Shown here one piece after another: positions 28,121 to 37,477 of a DNA stretch of 64,000 nucleotides. This stretch comes from Synechococcales cyanobacterium bin31.maxbin.ball.101. Its GTDB lineage: Bacteria > Cyanobacteriota > Cyanobacteriia > Leptolyngbyales > Leptolyngbyaceae. The DNA lies in contig JAAFJU010000007.1 of NCBI GenBank assembly GCA_013298165.1, forward strand, positions 1 to 64,000, read 5' to 3'. Numbering within the stretch: position 1 is the first letter of the stretch; each line of letters begins with the position of its first letter. Below the pieces are notes generated by a model. That model worked only from the letters and a program-made list of their open reading frames with translations, was not told the origin of the DNA and made no database searches. The position numbers were made by a program, and so were the translations under genes.

Positions 28121-28307
28121 GAACCTTGTCCTCTAAACTTCTTTCTGACGCGCAGCCTCTAAGTATAGTAGAAGCCTGCACGCCTGAATCGGAAAATTTT
28201 AGCAAACTATCGACCTTGGGACTAGGCACAGGGTTGGTCCCAGGCTGCATAAGCGATCGGAGCATAGAGGGAGAAGATAGGACTGTTTTATTGAATTGCG
28301 AGTTGGC

Positions 28308-29675
28308 ATGGTTAGACGATTGAATATTGCTTATTTCCCATTTCGATCGCGCTATCGGGCATGGATTCTGGCTGTGATTGCGATTGGGATGGCGATCGCC
28401 GTTCACGCGATGACACCGACGATCAAAGTCGTCCCCGCCCCTGGACTACAAGCATGGCAAATGGATGGAATCGTTGCAGCCCTATCCGATCCATCACCAA
28501 ACGTTCAGTCGATCGCCCTAGGAAAAATCCAGGAATTTGAACCATCAGACCTTCAGAAATTTCCGAAACAATCAAACAAAATCGCAGCCTATGCGATCGC
28601 GCAGCTCAAGGGTCTAGATGACGCAAAAATGAAGCCTTACTCTTTAGGTAGACGATCTTATTCTCAGTCAGCTTATGCACTGGAAAGATTAGGAAAAGTA
28701 GATAATAGCATTGCTGAAATCCTAGCTGAAAGGATTCGTAAATCTAAAAATGAATATGATAGTTTTAAAATAGGAATTGCCGAAATTTTAGTGAAGGTAG
28801 GGAAGGCAGATGCAGAGACGATACAATTCCTGATCGATCGAGCTAAAGACTCCCGACCTGACGTAACCTATGGTCAAGATTCTGCCATCTCTGCATTGGA
28901 AACCTTGGGTAAATCTGATCCTAAAATTGTTGAATTGTTATTTGACCTATTTAGAAATGCAGACATGTTTAAAAGCAGAGCTGCCGCCGCAGAGGTGCTA
29001 ATTAATTTAAATAAACAAGATGAATCTGTCATAAAATTTCTTCTGGAGACGATTCAAAAGCCTCAGACAGGGCATAAGATGGATACATTTCGAGCCTTTT
29101 CTCTCGGTGCCTTGTCCAACTTAAAGAAAGCAGATTCAAAAACAGTCAATCTGCTATTTGATTTACTTAGAGAAGACGATCATAGCCACGCAGACGGGGC
29201 CTCTTATGTTTTGGCTAGCCTAGGAAAGGGCGATGATGCTATTGTCAAAAGACTCTCAGAAATGATCATCAATCCTCAGGAAGACGAAAGGATTAAAGCG
29301 AAAGCGTTAGGAATTTTAGAAAAAATTCGCAAAGCTGATTCTCGTATTTTTCCGGTTTTGAAAAATCGAGTTCGTTCTAATAAAGATCTGTCTGCTGCGG
29401 AGCAATTAGTGACCTTTCAAGAGGTCGATCGCGATCTCATTACATTTTTAACAGATACGATCGCAACACCGAATCCCCTGGCCGCTCGCGATCGTATTGA
29501 AGCCACAAAAATCTTGGGTGAAATTCAGCCCTTAGATTTCAAGCAACTAGGGACTTTTCTTCAGGTCACTGGTGATTCTGCTCTTCCAGACATGGAGGAA
29601 AGACAGTTTTTGACCTACTACTACAACCGAGGTCATCACGACCTTACCCCCCTACTCAAACCCCGCTCTAATTAA
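28308..29675 (+). CDS. membrane-anchored HEAT-repeat protein
   Basis: A 455-residue protein with one N-terminal transmembrane or signal segment (about 15-38, AWILAVIAIGMAIAVHAM), followed by about ten alpha-helical repeats of 30-40 residues (ALERLGKVDNSIAEILAERI, ALETLGKSDPKIVELLFDLF, LSNLKKADSKTVNLLFDLL, ALGILEKIRKADSRIFPVL). These are HEAT/armadillo-type scaffolds, probably displayed outside the membrane. The function is unknown. The ATG at 28308 is preferred to a TTG at 28296. It is divergent from gatA. The coding sequence is AT-richer than its neighbours. Confidence 0.65.
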   Translation: MVRRLNIAYFPFRSRYRAWILAVIAIGMAIAVHAMTPTIKVVPAPGLQAWQMDGIVAALSDPSPNVQSIALGKIQEFEPSDLQKFPKQSNKIAAYAIAQLKGLDDAKMKPYSLGRRSYSQSAYALERLGKVDNSIAEILAERIRKSKNEYDSFKIGIAEILVKVGKADAETIQFLIDRAKDSRPDVTYGQDSAISALETLGKSDPKIVELLFDLFRNADMFKSRAAAAEVLINLNKQDESVIKFLLETIQKPQTGHKMDTFRAFSLGALSNLKKADSKTVNLLFDLLREDDHSHADGASYVLASLGKGDDAIVKRLSEMIINPQEDERIKAKALGILEKIRKADSRIFPVLKNRVRSNKDLSAAEQLVTFQEVDRDLITFLTDTIATPNPLAARDRIEATKILGEIQPLDFKQLGTFLQVTGDSALPDMEERQFLTYYYNRGHHDLTPLLKPRSN

Positions 29676-29772
29676 AATGTTCAGTATTTTTGCATAAGTT
29701 TCGAGAGATGGGATGAAATATAAAAGTAGATAGAGAAACAAACAATTTTTGGAGACCCTCGGAGAATTAGCA

Positions 29773-30291
29773 ATGAGACAATTCATTGGTTTGGCAATGG
29801 CGATGATGACCGTTACGATCGCTCTTCCGATGATGACAACCATCAACCCCAGCACCGCTGTGGCTCAGACTGCACCAACCCCAGATAGCCGGGTCAAAGA
29901 TGCCTTAGATAAGCTGGGCTTGAAATACGAAGTTACCAAATCGGGAAACTATAAAGTCATTTTTAAAGTAAGCGACAACCGAACTCAAGTCGTGACGATC
30001 GCTTCAAGAACTGAGAAAGTGGAAGGGCTAGAAATTCGAGAAATCATATCGCCTGCCTACATGACAAAAGGAGAAATCAACGCAACTATTGCCAATCAGT
30101 TACTCAAAGATTCCTATCGCAGGAAGTTGGGGTCTTGGACTCTTCTTCAGGCTGATAGCGATAGCTTTGCCTTATTCACCTCTAAAGTCGATGCGAACCA
30201 ATCACCTGCTGATTTAAAGACTGCTCTGCTGCTTACCGTCTACGCCGCAGATGAAATGGAAAAATCTCTCTCTCAAGAGGACAAGTTTTAA
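29773..30291 (+). CDS. small exported protein, YbjN-like
   Basis: A 172-residue protein. The signal peptide runs from MRQFIGLAMAMMTVTIALPM to an AVA-QT cleavage site (about 35). The mature part (KDALDKLGLKYEVTKSGNYKVIF, then LLKDSYRRKLGSWTLLQADSD) resembles the YbjN/type III chaperone-like fold found in many cyanobacterial exported proteins; this match is weak. The ATG at 29773 has GGAG eight bases upstream. It lies downstream of the HEAT gene and upstream of the iron permease, so it may belong to the same transcript. Confidence 0.6.
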   Translation: MRQFIGLAMAMMTVTIALPMMTTINPSTAVAQTAPTPDSRVKDALDKLGLKYEVTKSGNYKVIFKVSDNRTQVVTIASRTEKVEGLEIREIISPAYMTKGEINATIANQLLKDSYRRKLGSWTLLQADSDSFALFTSKVDANQSPADLKTALLLTVYAADEMEKSLSQEDKF

Positions 30292-30309
30292 TCATTAATC
30301 CATAACCAA

Positions 30310-30356
30310 AATTCCCTCTGTCAGATTCGATCGGCGTCGATTTGGCAGGGGGAATT
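30310..30356 (+). promoter_or_regulatory. RBS-sequestering hairpin before ftr1-like gene
   Basis: AATTCCCTCTGTCA (30310-30323) can pair fully with TGGCAGGGGGAATT (30343-30356), giving a 14-bp stem with two G-U pairs and a 19-nt loop. The 3' arm contains the AGGGGG Shine-Dalgarno of the ATG at 30360. It has no U-run, so it is more like a translational switch than a terminator. Confidence 0.5.
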
Positions 30357-30359
30357 GCT

Positions 30360-31283
30360 ATGATAAGAGATGAAATCATAGATTCCTGTGCTTCAATCAT
30401 GGACTTTACCTCTGCGCTCCCTGTTTTTTTGATTACCCTGCGGGAAGGTGTAGAAGCGTCTCTAGTCGTGGGAATCGTCCTCGCCTGTCTGGCCAAAGCC
30501 AATGCCTCCCATCTCAACGGAGCCGCCTATAAAGGCATTGGCGCGGGGGTGGCATTGAGTGTATTGCTGGGGGCGATCGTTACCTGGAGTTTTCAACGAT
30601 TAGGACTGTCTACTTGGATCTATGCGCCTGCCATGAAGCAAGCTTTGCAGGGTGTGATTGCGGTGATTGCGATCGTTCTACTCAGTTGGATGTTGATTTG
30701 GATGACGCAGCAAGCCAAGGGGCTAAAAGCGGAGGTTGAGAATTCTGTGCAATCTGTCATGAATGACAATACAGGCCGAGGAATTTTTAGTTTGGTTTTT
30801 ATTGCGGTTCTACGTGAGGGCATTGAAACAGTTTTGTTCGTGGGCGCGCAGATTAATCAGGGTTGGGTGCCACTTGTGGGGGCGATCGCAGGGCTTGCGG
30901 GTGCAACCGGAATCGGGCTACTGATCTTCAAAGGAGGACGACGAATTAATTTGCGGTTATTTTTTCAGGTTATGGGGAGTCTGCTGCTGTTGATTGTTTC
31001 AGGTTTGGTCATCACCGTATTTCGTAAAGCTGAAATGGCTGTGGGGCTACTGTCACAAATCAATTCTCAATGGCATCGTCTCTGCTGGGGAGAGAATGCA
31101 TCTTGTTTGCTCGGTGGTACAGTATGGGATCTCCATAATAGTCTTCCTGACAAGACGTTTCCGGGCTTACTAATCAAAGCTTTGTTTGGATATACCGAGC
31201 ATTTGTATTGGGTGCAGGCGATCGCTTACCTGATCTTTCTCGGCGCGATCGGTGGACGCTACTACCAAAGCTTGAAGTCATAA
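30360..31283 (+). CDS. FTR1 family high-affinity iron permease
   Basis: A 307-residue inner-membrane protein with about seven transmembrane helices and the two iron-binding REGxE motifs, REGVE (28-32) and REGIE (in FIAVLREGIETVLF). In bacteria, Ftr1/EfeU proteins import ferrous or ferric iron together with an oxidase or an EfeO-type partner; none is next to it here. I chose the ATG at 30360 because AGGGGG lies eight bases upstream; the ATG at 30399 starts closer to the family consensus but lacks a ribosome binding site. Confidence 0.88.
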   Translation: MIRDEIIDSCASIMDFTSALPVFLITLREGVEASLVVGIVLACLAKANASHLNGAAYKGIGAGVALSVLLGAIVTWSFQRLGLSTWIYAPAMKQALQGVIAVIAIVLLSWMLIWMTQQAKGLKAEVENSVQSVMNDNTGRGIFSLVFIAVLREGIETVLFVGAQINQGWVPLVGAIAGLAGATGIGLLIFKGGRRINLRLFFQVMGSLLLLIVSGLVITVFRKAEMAVGLLSQINSQWHRLCWGENASCLLGGTVWDLHNSLPDKTFPGLLIKALFGYTEHLYWVQAIAYLIFLGAIGGRYYQSLKS

Positions 31284-31413
31284 TTTCAGTCTTAAAACCC
31301 GCTGAAATTGCTGAAAAATATTGAAAATCCGTATTTTTTGGTCGCTAGGTTGTTCAGATCAGAATTAGGAAGGGCAGTATAGGTGGAGCCTCTCTGTCAG
31401 GATTCCTTGACCT

Positions 31414-33897
31414 ATGCGATCGTCTTTGCTTCTCTCCATTGCCAGCGTCTTGTGCCTTCCTATCCCCGTTGGAGCACAATCGATCGTACCGGATAATAGT
31501 CTAGGTACAGTCGTCAACAATAGTGGTTCAACTTCGACGATCACAGGTGGAGCAACAGGTGGAGCAACAGGTGGCGCGAACCTATTCCATAGCTTTCAAA
31601 ATTTTTCAATTCCCACTGGAACGAGTGCAACGTTTGATCTCACCAATACCCCCAATGTCCAAACGGTTTTCAGTCGAGTGACTGGAACCGATCGGTCTAG
31701 TATTGATGGTTTACTTCGAGTCACCAATAGCACCAATCCTGTCAGCTTATTTTTAATGAATCCTAATGGGATTATCTTTGGCCCCAATGCCCGTTTGGAT
31801 ATTAGCGGTTCGTTTGTCGGAACAACTGCCGATCGGATTCTGTTCAAAGATGGCATTGACTTTACAAGAATCCCAACAGCAACACCACTTTTAAGTGTGA
31901 ATGTACCGATCGGTCTCCAAATGGGCCAAACACCAGGCGACATCGCAGTCCAAGGCTCTGGCCACCTTCTGCGCACCCAAAATCCAATCCTAGCCCCTTA
32001 TTTCTCGATCGGAACTGCGCCCGCTTTACAAGTGACTCCGGGTAATACCTTGGCATTAGTGGGTGGCAATATCGCGATCGATGGAGGGGTGATCACGGCA
32101 CCAGAAGGGCGAGTGGAACTGGCAAGTATGGGAGGTTTTAGCTCTGTCCCGATTGTGCAAGATAACTCGAATTTTAGATTAGGTGAGGTTGTCGGCGATC
32201 GGAGTCATCTTTCTCTTTCAAATAAAGCTCTAATTGATGTCAATCAAATCAATAGCGGTTCGATTCAGCTTCAGGGCAAACAAATCGACCTCACCACAGG
32301 CGCAATTCTTTGGGTCCAAAATCGCGGTTCTAATCAAGGGGGAGATATTACGGTCAATGCGACCGATCGGATCTTACTGGATGGAACAGCGCCAGATTTG
32401 ATCTCAGTCAGTCCCAGTGGTGTCCTATTTAAAAGCGTCAGTGCGATCGTGAATGAAGTTGTGGGGAGTGGGAATGGGGGCAAAATTCTGCTCAATGCAC
32501 CCAATATCAGACTTCAGGATGGCGCTACCATTATGAGCCGCCCCTTCGCCCAGGGTGCAGGCGGTGATATTAACATCAATGCTCAGACCTTAACAATTAA
32601 GAATGCTTCGACCCTGATTCCTGATTTTTTTAGTGTGATTTCTAGCAATACTACGGGTCCTGGGAAAGGGGGTAGCATTATAGCCACGGTACGCGATATT
32701 GCGATGTTAAATGGTGGAGTCCTATCCGCATCCACTGTCGGACCTGGTAATAGTGGCAATATTACCGTGAATGCAGATACGGTACTGGTCAGTGGTCTTT
32801 CACCCAAATTCTCAGCCAGTTCCCTGACGTCCCCTACCATTGGCGGTACAGGAAATGCGGGCAATCTTATGATCAACACGCGCAAATTAGCCATTCGAGA
32901 GGGCGGTATTGTGGTCGCATCCAGTGTCGGGCCTGGAAATGCGGGAAGCGTCATGATCAATGCCACTGAATCGATCGAAGTCACTGGATTAACTCAAAAG
33001 CTCGGAAATGTCTATGACAGCGGGATTGCTTCTGCGGTCTCTCCGCCTCAAGAACCTTATCTGAGTTTATTTAAATTGACGAATAATGCAACTGGATCAT
33101 CTGGAGATGTCAAGATTAATACCCCAAAACTAATGGTGTCTAATGGCGGGTATATCTCTGTCAGTAACCTGGGGACAGGAGTTGCTGGAAGCTTGATGGT
33201 GAATGCCGATCGAATTGAATTGAGTAATGACGCATATTTAACGGGTGCTTCCAAGACAGGTCAAGGAGGGAACATCATCATTCATTCAGAGAGCCTGTTA
33301 CTGCGGAATCAGGGGCAAATTTTTACGTCTGCTGAAGGGGAGGGGAATGGCGGAAATATCAGTATTACCTCATCTACTATTACTGGGGTTGGAAACAGTG
33401 ATATTTTTGCCAATGCGGAAGCAGGGAATGGTGGAGTGATTAGTATTAAGACTCAAGGCTTGTTTGGGCTGAAATTTCGCGATCGGCTCACGATCGAAAA
33501 TGACATCACTGCAAGTTCTCAATTCGGCATCAATGGCACCGTACAAATTAATAGTTTTACGATCGACCCAAGTGCTGCTCTAAATGAACTTCCTGCCAAC
33601 TTAAGTAACGCTTCTCAGCAAGTGACCAGCGGCTGTAATAGCCATCAGGAAAATCGATTTGTTATCACAGGGCGTGGTGGTATTCCAAAAGACCCAAGCC
33701 AAAAACTCAACCGCTCTCGCACTTGGGAAGATCTGCGTCCCCTCAATTCTTCAGTCTCCATATCCGCAGTTCCGATCGCCTCCACTCCAAATCCCATCGT
33801 AGAAGCATCTATCCTTCAGAAACAGTCTGACGGCACGATCGCCCTCATTGCTCCCATCACGACAAACAACCTCCCAAATCCTGCAACCTGCTCTTAG
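31414..33897 (+). CDS. filamentous-haemagglutinin-type TPS exoprotein (TpsA-like)
   Basis: An 827-residue secreted adhesin-like protein. After a Sec signal (MRSSLLLSIASVLCLPIPVGA), residues about 23-150 form the TPS domain with NLFHSFQNFSIPTG, FSRVTG and FLMNPNGIIFGPNA, which is read by a TpsB outer-membrane pore. The remainder is a right-handed beta-helix with many NADTV, GNGGNI and GSGNGGK repeats, ending in a Cys-containing C-terminal region. There is a three-fold GGAT repeat at residues about 45-54 from a 12-bp tandem duplication. No TpsB gene is nearby. Confidence 0.88.
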   Translation: MRSSLLLSIASVLCLPIPVGAQSIVPDNSLGTVVNNSGSTSTITGGATGGATGGANLFHSFQNFSIPTGTSATFDLTNTPNVQTVFSRVTGTDRSSIDGLLRVTNSTNPVSLFLMNPNGIIFGPNARLDISGSFVGTTADRILFKDGIDFTRIPTATPLLSVNVPIGLQMGQTPGDIAVQGSGHLLRTQNPILAPYFSIGTAPALQVTPGNTLALVGGNIAIDGGVITAPEGRVELASMGGFSSVPIVQDNSNFRLGEVVGDRSHLSLSNKALIDVNQINSGSIQLQGKQIDLTTGAILWVQNRGSNQGGDITVNATDRILLDGTAPDLISVSPSGVLFKSVSAIVNEVVGSGNGGKILLNAPNIRLQDGATIMSRPFAQGAGGDININAQTLTIKNASTLIPDFFSVISSNTTGPGKGGSIIATVRDIAMLNGGVLSASTVGPGNSGNITVNADTVLVSGLSPKFSASSLTSPTIGGTGNAGNLMINTRKLAIREGGIVVASSVGPGNAGSVMINATESIEVTGLTQKLGNVYDSGIASAVSPPQEPYLSLFKLTNNATGSSGDVKINTPKLMVSNGGYISVSNLGTGVAGSLMVNADRIELSNDAYLTGASKTGQGGNIIIHSESLLLRNQGQIFTSAEGEGNGGNISITSSTITGVGNSDIFANAEAGNGGVISIKTQGLFGLKFRDRLTIENDITASSQFGINGTVQINSFTIDPSAALNELPANLSNASQQVTSGCNSHQENRFVITGRGGIPKDPSQKLNRSRTWEDLRPLNSSVSISAVPIASTPNPIVEASILQKQSDGTIALIAPITTNNLPNPATCS

Positions 33898-33911
33898 CTT
33901 TAAATCAGGCT

Positions 33912-33935
33912 CCCTCTCCCAAGTGTGGGAGAGGG
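33912..33935. terminator. hairpin after the TPS gene
   Basis: A perfect 10-bp stem CCCTCTCCCA/TGGGAGAGGG with a 4-nt loop, followed by GCTGGGGTGAGGGC. There is no T-run. This hairpin type is dispersed across many bacterial genomes, so it may be a repeat as well as a terminator between converging genes. Confidence 0.5.
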
Positions 33936-33959
33936 CTGGGGTGAGGGCCAATCCGAATC

Positions 33960-34979
33960 TTAAGTGAACAATTTCACAACACGATAATTCCGAACATAAA
34001 GCGGGACATTAAAACCACTTTGACGGGTTTGAAACGCTTGCTCCATTGTTTCATCAAAGACCAACATCGACTCCCGACCGACCTTGAGCCAATCCTCGTA
34101 AGGCACACTCATATCCTGTTCGAACTCTTGCTGCGTCGGTGGCTTCATCGCTTCAGCAGGAACCATCGCCCGATAATCTGCATTGAATTTACGACGGAAA
34201 CGGAAATCGATCGAAATTCTCAACCCTTGCGTCACCGTCCGCACCGTCTGATGTAGCCCGCGCGCATCATTAAAATAAAACTTGCCATGTTCCATCTTGG
34301 CCTTGTCATAGGACACCACCATCGGAATATCCGCGCCATCATTAAAATCAGACATCAGGCGCATGGAGGGCAGTTCCATTTCACGGGGCATTTCACCCGC
34401 CGCGATCGTAATATGATCAATATCTCCAAACAGCGGCAACACCACGACTGTCGAATCAGGATGAACCCCATTCCAGACATCACTATGGCACTTCATACTG
34501 GTGAATGGAATTTTCATCACATCTGCATGGGTCTGTCCGAAGACCATCCGCAGGTTCACAGGTAAATCAACGGCATCAATCAGATCGTTTGCGCCGAGTT
34601 GTGAGAAGGCATCTCCCACACTTTTTTGGAGAGCATTAAAGGCAAAAATATGCTCTTTCTTAGGAACCAGTAAACCTGTTCCCAAATAGTTTGGCAATAA
34701 ATTCTGCTCTCTTGCTTCAATGACCCTGGCCAATAGCTCTGACTCTGACACGATCGTCGGACAGCCTAGGACAGCAGAAATATATCCTGCCGCTGCCAAT
34801 CGAATTTGTCTAAAGAGATCCGATCGTAGTTGATGTTCAAATAGCAAGCGATAGTCATGACTCGTCGCCATGCGTTCCGCCAGTTCATTAAACAACGCAT
34901 CTCCCCGCTTTGAAAAAGCCATGGCTTCCTCAGGAGTAAACGATCGAATCTGTTTTTTTTCGAGTAGTGCCTGTGTCAT
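33960..34979 (-). CDS. 2-oxoglutarate/Fe(II)-dependent oxygenase-like protein
   Basis: A 339-residue cupin-fold oxygenase candidate. The facial triad is visible as His165-x-Asp167 (MKCHSDVWNG) and His243 (GLHQTVR), with Arg254 (QGLRISIDFRF) placed to bind 2-oxoglutarate. The overall pattern resembles the StrG-like oxygenases seen in sporadic carbohydrate or antibiotic clusters. The substrate is unknown. It is divergent from the methyltransferase/diiron oxidase pair across a 302-bp promoter region, so the three may form one modification pathway. The ATG at 34977-34979 is the first possible start. Confidence 0.6.
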   Translation of the reverse strand: MTQALLEKKQIRSFTPEEAMAFSKRGDALFNELAERMATSHDYRLLFEHQLRSDLFRQIRLAAAGYISAVLGCPTIVSESELLARVIEAREQNLLPNYLGTGLLVPKKEHIFAFNALQKSVGDAFSQLGANDLIDAVDLPVNLRMVFGQTHADVMKIPFTSMKCHSDVWNGVHPDSTVVVLPLFGDIDHITIAAGEMPREMELPSMRLMSDFNDGADIPMVVSYDKAKMEHGKFYFNDARGLHQTVRTVTQGLRISIDFRFRRKFNADYRAMVPAEAMKPPTQQEFEQDMSVPYEDWLKVGRESMLVFDETMEQAFQTRQSGFNVPLYVRNYRVVKLFT

Positions 34980-35281
34980 GATGTCTCTGAATTCCTATTG
35001 AATCTCAATGCATAAGTTGTCCTATGTTTCACTCATACCTTGCCTCTCAACCATCTTCCGGAAACTCTAACAATAGAAATTAAAGTTCAGTGAAAGTACT
35101 GTCAGTAAAGGATTTCAAGAAAAATAATCCAAGGCTTCTGTACATGAATTAGAGCCTTTTTATTAAAGTTTTCTAATAATTTTAAGACCAAAACTCCCGT
35201 GATTTTACTCATGGCAAAGTTCTATCTAGTATGAGAAAAGTTGGCTAAAGGCTGATTTTTGAATAACAACTTTGAGGATAG
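34980..35281. other. divergent promoter region, oxygenase / methyltransferase
   Basis: About 300 AT-rich bases with no gene. The promoters of both sides must be here; I see no convincing operator or hairpin. Confidence 0.5.
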
Positions 35282-36067
35282 ATGACTATGTCTACGAGTA
35301 CGCAATCCGAAAGTGGTCAATCGACAAAAGTCCTCTACGATCAGTCCGCCGATCGGTGGGTTCGAGGAGAAGCGATCTCACTTTCTGACTTTACAGCTCG
35401 CCCGATCGTCTTGGGCATGTGTGAGCCACTTGAAAATACGGATGTTTTAGATATTGGATGTGGGGAAGGCTATTGTAGTCGTGAACTAAAACGCCGAGGT
35501 GCCGCTCAAGTCTATGGCATTGATCTGTCGGAAGGAATGATTTTAGCCGCGCAGCAGCAAGACGAAATTGATCAATTAGGAATTCAATATGAGTCTAGAT
35601 GTGCAACTGATTTAAGCCATATTCCAAATGCGTCCTTCGATCGGGTTTTGGCGGTATTTCTATTCAACTATGTCACCGTTGAGCAAATGCATCAATGTAT
35701 GGCAGAAGTATTTCGAGTGCTGCGTCCGGGTGGGAAATTCATCTTCAGTATTCCCCATCCTTCATTTCCATTTATGCGGGATCCTGAATATCCCTTCTAT
35801 TTTAATGTCGGTGATGCGGGCTACTTTAGCCATTGCGATCGACAATTTCCCGGTCGAATTTGGAAGCGCGATGGCTCATGGTTGGATGTGCAACTTGTGC
35901 ATAAACCGCTAGAAACCTATTTTGACAGCCTGCTTGCAGCGGGTTTTAGCATGATGCCGATCGTGCGAGAGCTGCGCGTTACTCCAGAGCATATTCAATT
36001 AGACCCTCAATTTTTCCAGCCTTTAGCTGATTATCCCCTTCACTTAGCCATCCAGGTTTCCCGATGA
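35282..36067 (+). CDS. SAM-dependent class I methyltransferase
   Basis: A 261-residue methyltransferase. The SAM-binding motif I is VLDIGCGEGYCSRELKRRG (about 57-75), followed by VYGIDLSEGMI and a motif near FDRVLAVFLFNYV, then LRPGGKFIFSIPHPSF. It belongs to the UbiE/type 11 group; the acceptor is not evident. The stop overlaps the ATG of the next gene (ATGA at 36064-36067), a tight translational link to the diiron oxidase. GAGG precedes the ATG at 35282. Confidence 0.88.
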   Translation: MTMSTSTQSESGQSTKVLYDQSADRWVRGEAISLSDFTARPIVLGMCEPLENTDVLDIGCGEGYCSRELKRRGAAQVYGIDLSEGMILAAQQQDEIDQLGIQYESRCATDLSHIPNASFDRVLAVFLFNYVTVEQMHQCMAEVFRVLRPGGKFIFSIPHPSFPFMRDPEYPFYFNVGDAGYFSHCDRQFPGRIWKRDGSWLDVQLVHKPLETYFDSLLAAGFSMMPIVRELRVTPEHIQLDPQFFQPLADYPLHLAIQVSR

Positions 36068-36792
36068 AAATTCAATCGTCTTCATTTATGCAAGGTTTTG
36101 AGAATGTCGCTCAGGTGCATCCGCTCTGGGTTCATCCATTCTTGCAGCGCTGCCGATCGAGTGAGCTAACACTTCCAGAAGTGAAAGTCTTGGCTGTGCA
36201 AATGTATAAATTTTCCAAGCAATTCAATCGAATTCTCGCCAGTATTGTGACCTGCTGTCTCGATGAACAGGCTCAATGGGTGATTTTAGATAATTTATTT
36301 GATGAAATGGGGCGAGGAGACAGCAGCCAAGCCCATCCAGAATTATTTCGTCACTTCACAAGAGCGATCGGAATTAGTGATGCTGAGTTAGAAGCTCACG
36401 AGACCTATCCAGAAACTCAGGCATTGATTGATACCTACCTCAGACTCGCCAGTGAATATGGCTATCTGAGCGCATTGGGGGCCGTCTGTTATGCCTCGGA
36501 AGGCATTGTTCGATCGCTCTATACCCAACTTTATATCGGAATTCAGGGTGCTTCTCCTCTCTCTAAGGAGGACCTGATTTTCTTCGAAGTTCACATGGAT
36601 GTGGATGATGGCCATGCCGCAAAATTAGCCGCTTTAATTGATCCTCGGATTCAGGATGCTTCAGAAGCCGTTGATATTCACCGAGCTATTTTAGAAGCAA
36701 TGGATGCCCGTGTTCAATTTTTTGATGGGATTTATCACCAGTTAACGACGACTAACCCACTAATTAGAAGCTCTGAATTGGTATACCTCTAA
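36064..36792 (+). CDS. haem-oxygenase-like diiron oxidase (CADD/TenA fold)
   Basis: A 242-residue all-helical protein of the haem-oxygenase-like diiron superfamily (HDO), which includes CADD, UndA, SznF and BesC. All six metal ligands of the CADD pattern can be placed: Glu81, His91, Glu146, His177, Asp181 and His184, with the exact H-x3-D-x2-H spacing (VHMDVDDGH). Such enzymes use O2 to hydroxylate amines or cleave C-C bonds. The substrate is unknown; related cyanobacterial proteins are listed as DUF3865. It is translationally coupled to the methyltransferase and lies 106 bp upstream of the H-NOX gene. Confidence 0.72.
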   Translation: MKIQSSSFMQGFENVAQVHPLWVHPFLQRCRSSELTLPEVKVLAVQMYKFSKQFNRILASIVTCCLDEQAQWVILDNLFDEMGRGDSSQAHPELFRHFTRAIGISDAELEAHETYPETQALIDTYLRLASEYGYLSALGAVCYASEGIVRSLYTQLYIGIQGASPLSKEDLIFFEVHMDVDDGHAAKLAALIDPRIQDASEAVDIHRAILEAMDARVQFFDGIYHQLTTTNPLIRSSELVYL

Positions 36793-36898
36793 TTTATCTA
36801 CTACTAAAAACAAGATTCGTACGTAATAGCTCATTCCAATTTTGAGTGGGAACAATAACCAATAGATATTTCTCTACTTCTTACCCCTCAGGAGCATT

Positions 36899-37453
36899 AT
36901 GTACGGACTTGTGAATAAAGCGATCGCGGATATGGTCAAGACGAAATTCGGCGAGGAAACTTGGCAGGAAATTCGTCAAAAGGCATCGGTTGAGGATGAG
37001 ACATTTCTCAGCATGGAGGGCTACCCTGACGATGTCACCCACCGTCTCGTCAAAGCGGGTAGCCAAGTCCTGGGGCTGTCTGGTGCCCAGATTATGGAAG
37101 CGTTTGGAGAGTTCTGGGTGCAGTATACGGCAACGGAAGGCTATGGCGAATTGATGGATATGAGTGGAGATGATTTGCCAGAATTCTTGCAGAATTTAGA
37201 CAATCTCCATGCCAGAGTTGGCGTTAGTTTTCCACAGTTAAAACCCCCTTCCTTCGATAGCTATGAAGGTGAAAATGAGAATGAGCTGACCTTAGAGTAT
37301 CGTTCTGAGCGAGAAGGATTAACCCCAATGGTGTTTGGGTTGGTTAAAGGACTGGGCGATCGTTTTAATACCGACGTTGATATTTCCCAAACTCAAAGCC
37401 GAGAAGAAGGTGCAGATCACGATGAATTTTTAATTAAATACAAACAAAATTAA
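36899..37453 (+). CDS. hnoX: H-NOX haem nitric oxide/oxygen-binding protein
   Basis: A 184-residue haem sensor. It begins MYGLVNKAIADMVKTKFGEE as in Nostoc H-NOX. The proximal haem ligand is His104 (LHARVG), the Y-x-S-x-R haem-propionate motif is Tyr134-Ser136-Arg138, and Trp73 lies in the distal pocket. No distal tyrosine is seen near residue 140, so by family knowledge it should bind NO but not O2. The kinase gene HnoK starts 24 bp downstream, so NO binding probably controls that kinase. Confidence 0.93.
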   Translation: MYGLVNKAIADMVKTKFGEETWQEIRQKASVEDETFLSMEGYPDDVTHRLVKAGSQVLGLSGAQIMEAFGEFWVQYTATEGYGELMDMSGDDLPEFLQNLDNLHARVGVSFPQLKPPSFDSYEGENENELTLEYRSEREGLTPMVFGLVKGLGDRFNTDVDISQTQSREEGADHDEFLIKYKQN

Positions 37454-37477
37454 TCTTAGTCAAGCCACCCAAAACTC

